Positions 57,949 through 64,000 of a DNA stretch of 64,000 nucleotides are shown one piece after another. Origin of the DNA: Nematostella vectensis (lineage: Eukaryota; Cnidaria; Anthozoa; Actiniaria; Edwardsiidae). The notes below the pieces were generated by a model. It was given only the letters and a program-made list of their open reading frames with translations, was not told where the DNA came from and ran no database searches. Position numbers and translations under genes: made by a program. Numbering within the stretch: position 1 is the first letter of the stretch; each line of letters begins with the position of its first letter. The stretch covers positions 21,789,747 through 21,853,746 of the forward strand of contig NC_064034.1 of NCBI RefSeq assembly GCF_932526225.1, given 5' to 3'.

Positions 57949-58274
57949 CTGAAAAAAACAGAATCATGCATGTTAAAACATCAGTCAAAAACAATACCCA
58001 ATACCGTATCGTATATAGCATTCCCAGTGATTACTATGGTAAAACGGAATTGGAGGCAACTTAGGCAACAGAGAAAACGAACCACAATTCAAAACTGCGA
58101 AGGGTAGGATGGGGTTGTAGTATAAAAATTTGCCATAAGATGACAAACACGATAAACTCCAATCCAGTGAAATATGCAAAACAATGCGGTGACAAAATAT
58201 CTGGCTCAGCCTTAAGCCAGCCAAATACAAAAGTTTCCCTCCCTAAAGTAAGTCAAATCACCTCTCATTCTTAC

Positions 58275-58450
58275 CAAAGAAGCTGTGCGTTGTCATGGGT
58301 CGGAAATTTCTTGCGTAAGATATCTTTTCTGTATTTTTCCAAGTCTTCAAGTAGCGGAAACGAGACATCGCTCTTTCGCTTCACTTTGTTTCTGTCAGTC
58401 CAGATCTCCGCGGCGCCTAGCACGATACGAATGTTGATGCGTTTGTAGAT
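58275..58450 (-). CDS. ADAM-type metalloprotease, catalytic domain exon (N-terminal)
   Basis: A 176-bp exon between the acceptor GGATCTACAG and the donor GTAAGA. It reads IYKRINIRIVLGAAEIWTDR, continues with a Leu-rich helix (LLEDLEKYRKDIL) and ends FPTHDNAQLL. The blocks NIRxxLxxxEIWTD and HDNAQLL are diagnostic for the reprolysin (M12B) domain of ADAM proteins, zinc enzymes that shed cell-surface proteins. Start phase 0 and end phase 2 fit both neighbours. Confidence 0.92.
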
Positions 58451-58818
58451 CTGTAGATCCAGGAGATAAAGATATTAGTTCGCTAAATAGATTAACGATG
58501 CCCATACCTTGCTAAATAAATATGCGAGTACTTTCAGAGCAGCATATCTAATTTGCATGCGGCCTTAAACTGTACGGCATGTTGGAACGTGCAGAATAAA
58601 ATTAAAACAAAAGGCAACTAATCGGCGTCAAGTTGCCTAAATTATTTCGGCTGGAAATTGTCGAAAACACAGAGTTTGAAGCCGATTTTCCGTAAAGACA
58701 ATGAATCTAGATTAATAAGTTCATTTTAAAAAATGCGCAACCTATTGTACAATGTCAGTGCGCAGCGCAGTGCCGAGTCTAAAGTCCAGCGTGGAAGGCC
58801 TCTGGGCAGCCTCTCATG

Positions 58819-60210
58819 TCAATTACAGACTGTGGAAGGTTGTTCTGTTGACTGTGGAACAACCTTCCACAGTCTCAGTGCACGGGGAAAATAACTATAT
58901 TTATATATGTCAGTTCTAGCGTTAGGAATAGTATAGAATTCAGAGTGTTGAGTGCGGGGCAAGGCGAGAGACGGTTTCCTCAGATCTTCGAGTGGCAGGA
59001 TAGAGGCATTATTTAGGCCACTGTTTAGGAGCACCAATGATGAGGTGCGCCTGCGGTCTTCGAGTGGCTGCCAACCCAGTTCGGAAAGGAGGCGCGTCAT
59101 TGTGCCGGGTTCGAAGGAGAAGAAGTCTGCCGTAACAAAGCGTGCTGCACGCCTCTGGACTTTCTCAATCTCGACGATGAGCTTTCTGGTATGCTGGTCC
59201 CAGATAGCACTTGCATATTCCAACAGCGGCCTAACGAGGCCAACGTAGGCTGCTTCCTTCGCTTTTGTGTCGCAAAAGTGCAGGTTCTGCCAAAGTAGGC
59301 CTAGGATCTTGTTTGCCTTGCTCACTGTTTCAGCAACATGTCTGTTCCATCGGAGGTCCCTTGTTATTGTGACTCCGAGGTACTTTATTTCCTCAACAAA
59401 GTCCAGGGCCACACCTTCCAGATAGTACAGGTGGTTGATGTTGTTTCTGGTCTTCCTTGAGATGCGGATCATGTTGCACTTGGTTGCTTGGAAGCTCATG
59501 GACCACTGGTCAGCCCAGGACGCGAGTCTCGATATGTCTCGCTGTAGCTCTTCGCAATCCTCTCGCGATCTAATAGTGCGGTAACAAATACAGTCGTCTG
59601 CAAAGAGTCTGATCTCGGACCGTACAGATTCTTGTATGTCATTTATAAACAGGTTAAACAGGACTAGGCCAAGGACAGTACCTTGGAGCACACCTGATGT
59701 AACCCGCGTGCAGCTTGACTTTGCCCCATTGACACAAACACGCTGGTACTGCTCATACAAAAAGGCATCAATCCATTTAAAGGTTTGGCCACCGATTCCA
59801 TAGCTGTATAGTTTGGACTTGAGCCGTTAGTGGGGGACGCTGTCAAAAGCTTTCGCAAAGTCTAACACAAAGGCGTCGGTTTAGAAGCCACGGTCCAAGG
59901 CTGAGGCCCAGTCGTTTATGACAAAACACAGTTGTGTCACACAACTGCGCTTTTTCCTGAAGGCATGCTGGCGATAAGATAAGATCTGGTGAGCTTCTAG
60001 GTGTCGATTTATGTGCAAGCACACAATGTGTTCTAGTATCTTGCAAATAACGCTAGTAAGAGAAATTGGACGATAGGTGGAGGCAAGAGATCGCTCGCCT
60101 TTCTTGTTTATAGGGCATATGTTTGCAATGCGCCACTCCGGGGCAGGTTGCCGGCGGCCAGGGACTTCTGGAAGATCTGTTTTAATATTGGCGAGATCAC
60201 CGGTGCACAC
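58819..60210 (-). pseudogene. LINE reverse transcriptase region, frameshifted
   Basis: The fingers region lies at 59881-60210 (ANICPINKKGERSLASTYRP, ISLTSVICKILEHIV). A break near 59760-59880 follows. The palm is at 58819-59760, with SGVLQGTVLGLVLFNLFIND and the catalytic FADDC, then the thumb (KYLGVTITRDLRWNRHV) and the C-terminal tail ending at 58819. In family terms it copies its RNA at the nicked target. The Asp pair is intact, but the split frames rule out a full product. Confidence 0.87.
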
Positions 60211-60559
60211 TCCTTTAGCACGCGTGGATGGAAACCATCAGGGCCAGCTGGTTTTGATGACTTGAGACCTGCAAGTAACTTGCGAATTCCCTCCTCTGTG
60301 ACGGCAATGCTTGGAATCTGGGGGAATCTGCGCTTGAGTAATGGTATCGAGTCAGAAATTTCCCCGAAAGTGCTGGTTTAGCATTTCCGACTTTCCAATG
60401 TCGGACTCCACAAGCCGGCCATTCGTTGCTTTTACTGGTGGCATCTTTTTGGGGGGATCTGATGAACTGCCAGAAGGGCTTCGGATTGGACTTTATATCG
60501 CCGATCATGTTGTTTATATAGCCGCTTCGCGCTTGGAGCAGGGCACTTCTGATGTTTCG

Positions 60560-61605
60560 CTATTTATCCCGCACCCTGGAACACCCGGTCTTCTTGAACT
60601 TGGCATGGAGTCGGTTTTTCTTCCGGACAAGCCGACGCAACGTTGGGTTTAACCAGGGGAGACTGGTTCTACCAGATACAAACTTGGATGGAATGGCCTT
60701 GTCGATTGAGTCTTGAAGAGTGTCTCTAAATAGGGTCCACCTCGGCGGATTTTGTCTCTGAACCGGTAGGCGAGAAGCTTTCTTGGAGCTTGGACATGTC
60801 AGCGCGAATGCGGTCAAAATCTCCTTTAGAGTATAGGTAGATCTTCCGTCGTGGTTTCCGCAGGGGAGGAGTGGAACATGTGATAGAGTAACCGATCGCG
60901 ACGTGATCACTGAACTTGGCTGGTGAACAGATATTTGATGCAAGGCCAGGTCGGTTGGTAAACAAGAGGTCCAGTGTTTTGTCATCACGGGTGGGGAAGG
61001 TGACAAGCTGATCCATATAGAACTCGCGCATTATTATGCACCAGGCCCTAAGATTCGCAAAGTTCCCCGCCATTCCTGTTGGTGACGTTAGTCCAGTCCA
61101 CATTCCTGAAGCTGAATTCGCCCAATACGTGGATGGCTGGTGAGTTGTCTGGTGGATGGAACTCACAGATCCTACAGAGCTGGTTGCGAAGGGCCGATAG
61201 TTCTGTATGATGCACTTTGGCCCAGACTCCTTCGGCGTTCTTGGTATCAACATAACATCGAATAGGACTAAGCGTTGATTTTATGGCCAGGAGAACTCTT
61301 CCGCCGCCGAGTACTCTGTCGTTTCTAAATATAAAATAGCCCAGTTCAGGGGGGAAGAGTTCGGTGTCCAGGATTTGCGAGTCAATCTTTGTTTCCTGCA
61401 GGGCAACAACGTCAGGTTTTTCGGTCTCTAGGTGAGACTGGAGCTCAAGCCGTTTTCCTCTAATGCTGTTTATGTTTGCGCAGAGGACAGAGATGGTGTT
61501 TTTCTTGCCGTGTTTCTCGCCACAAGTGGAGCGCCCGTGACCAGGGATAGACCGTGTAAAGATTGTTAAGCGGCCCATAACATGGTTTGACAATAGACGA
61601 TACAA
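60560..61605 (-). pseudogene. LINE endonuclease region, frameshifted
   Basis: The first frame shows ISVLCANINSIRGKRLELQS, DVVALQETKI and GGGRVLLAIKS, the start of an APE endonuclease. The GDFN block appears as GEFSFRNVDW, so its Asp is Glu. Frame changes near 61050-61250 and 61000 move the later part (LDLLFTNRPGL, FSDHVAIGYS) into two other frames. Confidence 0.82.
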
Positions 61606-62282
61606 AGAAATACCCTGATTTCCAAATGAAAGACTCTCTTAAACCAAACATGAAGATATAGTTACTCTAGCAGACCTGCTTGGGTAGAAATTGGTCTTGC
61701 CCTAGAGCTTGGGGCGGCTTCAAAGATGACCAGCGCCTAGAGCAAGAGCAGAAAGGCCGGTACAACCTCCATAGCTGACGGAAAGTAATATTAGACGGTA
61801 GAGTGCCAGTTCTCGGCTTAAAATCCACTTATACACGGGGAGACACCTTAGAGTGACGACTTAGTAAATGCGAGTGGCCGGTGTAGTCCACAAATTGGGT
61901 TTCAGATGGAGCTCGGGCAGATACGTCCGCTCCGCTCAGGCATGCGCTCTCGAATTCAATTCATAGCTCCGTCCCAGAGATAAACTGAGACAGCGCATGC
62001 AGTTATAGTGTGAAGCGATAACTTCCGGTGCACAAGCGAGTTTTTAATAATATTTACACAAATCGACTCATCACCCTGGCTTTTTAGCGGTTAATACTGT
62101 CCATTATTCCGAGATAGCGAACCAATCAGAGCTCCCGTATATACTCACATAATTAATATTTATAAATTTATTTAATCTGTTTATCTATTCATTTATTTAA
62201 TTATTAATTAAATTTTATATTGCTTTTTAAAGTGTTATAGCGCCCCCAATAAAAGGAATACTGAGATTCCTGTCTTACTTAC

Positions 62283-62354
62283 AGCGTCGATAGCGTTGGA
62301 CAGAGTTATCAGTTTCTGGGTCATCTTTTTAACATCGCTGCCATAATTCTTGTA
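62283..62354 (-). CDS. ADAM-type metalloprotease, catalytic domain exon (start)
   Basis: A 72-bp exon, exactly 24 codons in phase 0, between the acceptor TTATTTTAAG and the donor GTAAGT. It reads YKNYGSDVKKMTQKLITLSN then AIDA. In ADAM proteins the catalytic domain opens with YVELxLVVDN, a helix with xxYGxD, then a helix ending at the NIR strand; this exon is that second helix. It joins the upstream and downstream exons without phase conflict. Confidence 0.88.
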
Positions 62355-62441
62355 CTTAAAATAACAAAAACAACTAACTATTAGAAAAAATGTTTGATCA
62401 AAGCATGGCCAATCAAGCGACTCATCAGTATAGGAAAGCAT

Positions 62442-62896
62442 CATCCACTACAACGAGGATCTCGACAGCGTGTCTCCATCAGTGGTGAAGTCTATACAAG
62501 CTTTATCATCCACTACAAAGAGGACCTATCGACGACATAAAGCGTGCCTCATCAGTGGTCAAATACGTACCAATTTATTGTCCACTAGAAAGAGAAGCTC
62601 AACATAGCGTGTATCATCAGTGGTCAAATACGTACCAATTTATTGTCCACTAGAAAGAGAAGCTCAACATAGCGTGTATCATCAGTGGTCAAATACGTAC
62701 CAATTTATTGTCCACTAGAAAGAGAAGCTCAACATAGCGTGTATCATCAGTGGTCAAATACGTACCAATTTATTGTCCACTAGAAAGAGAAGCTCAACAT
62801 AGCGTGTATCATCAGTGGTCAAATACGTACCAATTTATTGTCCACTAGAAAGAGAAGCTCAACATAGCGTGTCTCATCAGTGGTCAAATACGTACC
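62442..62896 (-). repeat. 65-bp tandem array derived from the end of an ADAM exon
   Basis: Five near-identical 65-bp units start at 62572, 62637, 62702, 62767 and 62832; two diverged units lie at about 62442-62571. Each unit contains, on the minus strand, the last coding bases of the exon (RYVELLFLVDNKL) and its donor GTACGT. The rightmost unit is the true exon end; the others lie in the intron. 65 is not a multiple of three, so reading through would shift frame. Confidence 0.9.
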
Positions 62897-63187
62897 TAAC
62901 ACCGGTGTAAGGATCAGGTTACTGTTATCTAGGAGCAATTGGTTACGCAGTTGGCAGTGCGTCGCTCTGTAGTGCCTGTTCCCGTCGACACTAGATTCCG
63001 GGCTCGATTTCCTGTTTCTATGTGAATTCTGCTTAGTTCCGTGTTGAGTCATATGGAAGTTACCAAAGACCCATTTCTCCAGAACTGGGAAAAAGGACCT
63101 ACCGCAATCACGTGGGGTCTGTTGGTCCAATGGTTTCACGGCGTACACCTTGTGTGCACCAGTACCTTGATAAGGATAATAATCTTG
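62831..63187 (-). CDS. ADAM-type metalloprotease, propeptide end and catalytic start exon
   Basis: An open stretch of 119 codons in phase 0. The likely acceptor is ACCAAAG at 63188. It reads GTGAHKVYAVKPLDQQTPRD followed by CG, matching the propeptide end where HxxY and a Cys (cysteine switch) occur. A polar, basic linker (HRNRKSS) follows, then the first catalytic strand DETRYVELLFLVDNKL before the donor GTACGT. The propeptide keeps the enzyme latent until cleaved. The exact 5' border is uncertain. Confidence 0.78.
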
Positions 63188-63488
63188 CTTTGGTACGCGC
63201 ACGACTGGTGGTTATGCTCATATTTTATGAGATGAGCAAGATGTCCAGATTTGTTAAAGAATGTCAAAAGTAACAAGAAAACTTTATAACAACCATCCAC
63301 GTTTGAAGACTGGTATTCTATTAAAAAGTTTTGATTGAACTTATTTTAGTTACTCGATTGAATTAGCCGATGGGAATGGATGCTATGCCTGACTCTATAT
63401 TGAGAAAGAGCGTGAGACAGCGGCGTGATTGGCCTTCTAAAAACGCGTTTCTTTAGAAAGGCTGGGATGATTATCTGCATCGACTTAC

Positions 63489-63541
63489 CTTGTCGTCATG
63501 TGGTTGAATGTAGAAACGGGACTTTCCGTCGTCGATAAAGC
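63489..63541 (-). CDS. ADAM-type metalloprotease, propeptide exon
   Basis: A 53-bp exon between the acceptor CTTGCAAAG and the donor GTAAGT. With one base from the previous exon it reads GFIDDGKSRFYIQPHDDK, which matches the propeptide strand pair GLxGxIxxxxxxYxIEPL. Phases agree on both sides. Confidence 0.75.
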
Positions 63542-63821
63542 CTTTGCAAGAGTAAGCAGCCAATAATAATGCTTCAAAAAGAGATGAATTTCTCTAGGGG
63601 TACACTTAGGGATAATTGTAAAGTTGAAGAAACAGTCCTACATTCTCGTGTTCGCGCGACCGCAAATTTATTTGTGGACATTTTATCTTAAAATAGGCCC
63701 AGGTATTTCACAATGATAACAACAAAGAATCAAATAACTTGATGTTAACAGGAAGACGAAATAGGTGCTAAGTCTAAGCAGAGGTACACAATTGATAGTT
63801 AACAATTAATTAAAGACTTAC

Positions 63822-63900
63822 CTGAGTAAGTGCTGATGACAGCAAGAGAGTCGGAATTTCCTCGGATACGACCATGATAATGACACTTCTCCGGGGAAAC
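63822..63900 (-). CDS. ADAM-type metalloprotease, propeptide exon (first in window)
   Basis: A 79-bp exon between the acceptor TTTTTGCCACAG and the donor GTAAGT. It reads SPEKCHYHGRIRGNSDSLAV then ISTYS, a clear match to the ADAM propeptide block CxYxGxVxGxxxSxVxxSTC; the final Cys is Tyr here. The gene continues off the right edge, where the signal peptide should lie. Confidence 0.85.
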
Positions 63901-64000
63901 CTGTGGCAAAAACCAAGATGTTGAGGGCGTAGGAATTAGGTAGGGTCTGACAAAGGAATACTAGAAAGGCCATCTACCAGTGCGCATTTTAAGTGAGCAT

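Larger units (their letters stand above)
58790..61680 (-). mobile_element. Non-LTR retrotransposon (jockey/CR1-like), broken, in an ADAM intron
   Basis: A minus-strand LINE with endonuclease then reverse transcriptase, lying between ADAM exons at 62283 and 58450. The borders are approximate. The 5' part (61680-62040) is GC-rich and may be its leader or first ORF. Several frame changes and stops break the coding region. Because it is in an intron in the same orientation as the gene, it could be transcribed with it. Confidence 0.85.

Noticed and set aside
57786-58107. Plus-strand frames of 87-92 codons near 57.8 kb
   Set aside because: Antisense to the ADAM catalytic exon, which has clear splice sites and motif matches.
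62572-62896. 65-bp array considered as a set of real alternative exons
   Set aside because: The inner units lack an acceptor, and 65 is not a multiple of three, so they cannot be in-frame mutually exclusive exons.

Overview
The window is animal nuclear DNA, most likely from a cnidarian such as a coral or sea anemone. The evidence is eukaryotic: multi-exon genes with GT-AG introns, single-exon class A GPCR genes, LINEs, a BEL/Pao LTR retrotransposon, a Penelope-like element with a GIY-YIG domain, and many TIR elements and microsatellites. The species cannot be fixed from the sequence alone. Host genes are few. A single-exon GPCR lies at 3075-4106 (-) and a second at 52270-53247 (+), the latter preceded by a decayed paralogue (49957-50845) and a C-terminal scrap (51938-51998). 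An ADAM-type metalloprotease gene on the minus strand enters from the right edge. Seven of its exons are resolved between 63900 and 55045: propeptide, start of the catalytic domain, and part of the cysteine-rich domain. I could not find its zinc-binding HExGHxxGxxH exon or its disintegrin exons. An unrecognised gene leaves two probable exons at 33943-34832 (-). Layout: 1-6.7 kb holds GPCR 1 and otherwise plain DNA. 6.7-9.0 kb is a Penelope-like element with inverted terminal repeats and a hammerhead-like motif, followed by a MITE. 11.5-17 kb is a dispersed repeat split by two TIR transposons, then a 2.7 kb foldback element. 18-25 kb is non-coding DNA, MITEs, minisatellites and long trinucleotide/hexanucleotide arrays. 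25.2-29.4 kb is a broken LINE carrying a 788-bp TIR element with a 9-bp target duplication and a small Cys-rich ORF. 29.4-30.2 kb is a TIR element with TTA duplication. 31.1-35.7 kb holds the second dispersed-repeat copy, microsatellites, the unknown exons and a MITE. 35.7-49.7 kb is one nested block: a BEL/Pao element (LTRs 35717-36124 and 49311-49724, TSD GACGT), interrupted at the end of its pol by a 7.6 kb DNA transposon (36149-43743, TSD TCTACG). That transposon encodes a DDE integrase-like transposase on one strand and, on the other, a three-exon zinc-ribbon/HECT ubiquitin-ligase-like gene. 50-64 kb holds the second GPCR, the ADAM exons, two LINE insertions, a TIR element full of 74-bp repeats, and a tandem array made from the end of an ADAM exon. 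Almost every mobile element carries visible lesions. The most notable items are the transposon with a HECT gene as cargo, the array of repeated exon ends and splice donors in the ADAM gene, the captured-ORF element with 9-bp duplications, and the candidate ribozymes in the Penelope-like repeats.
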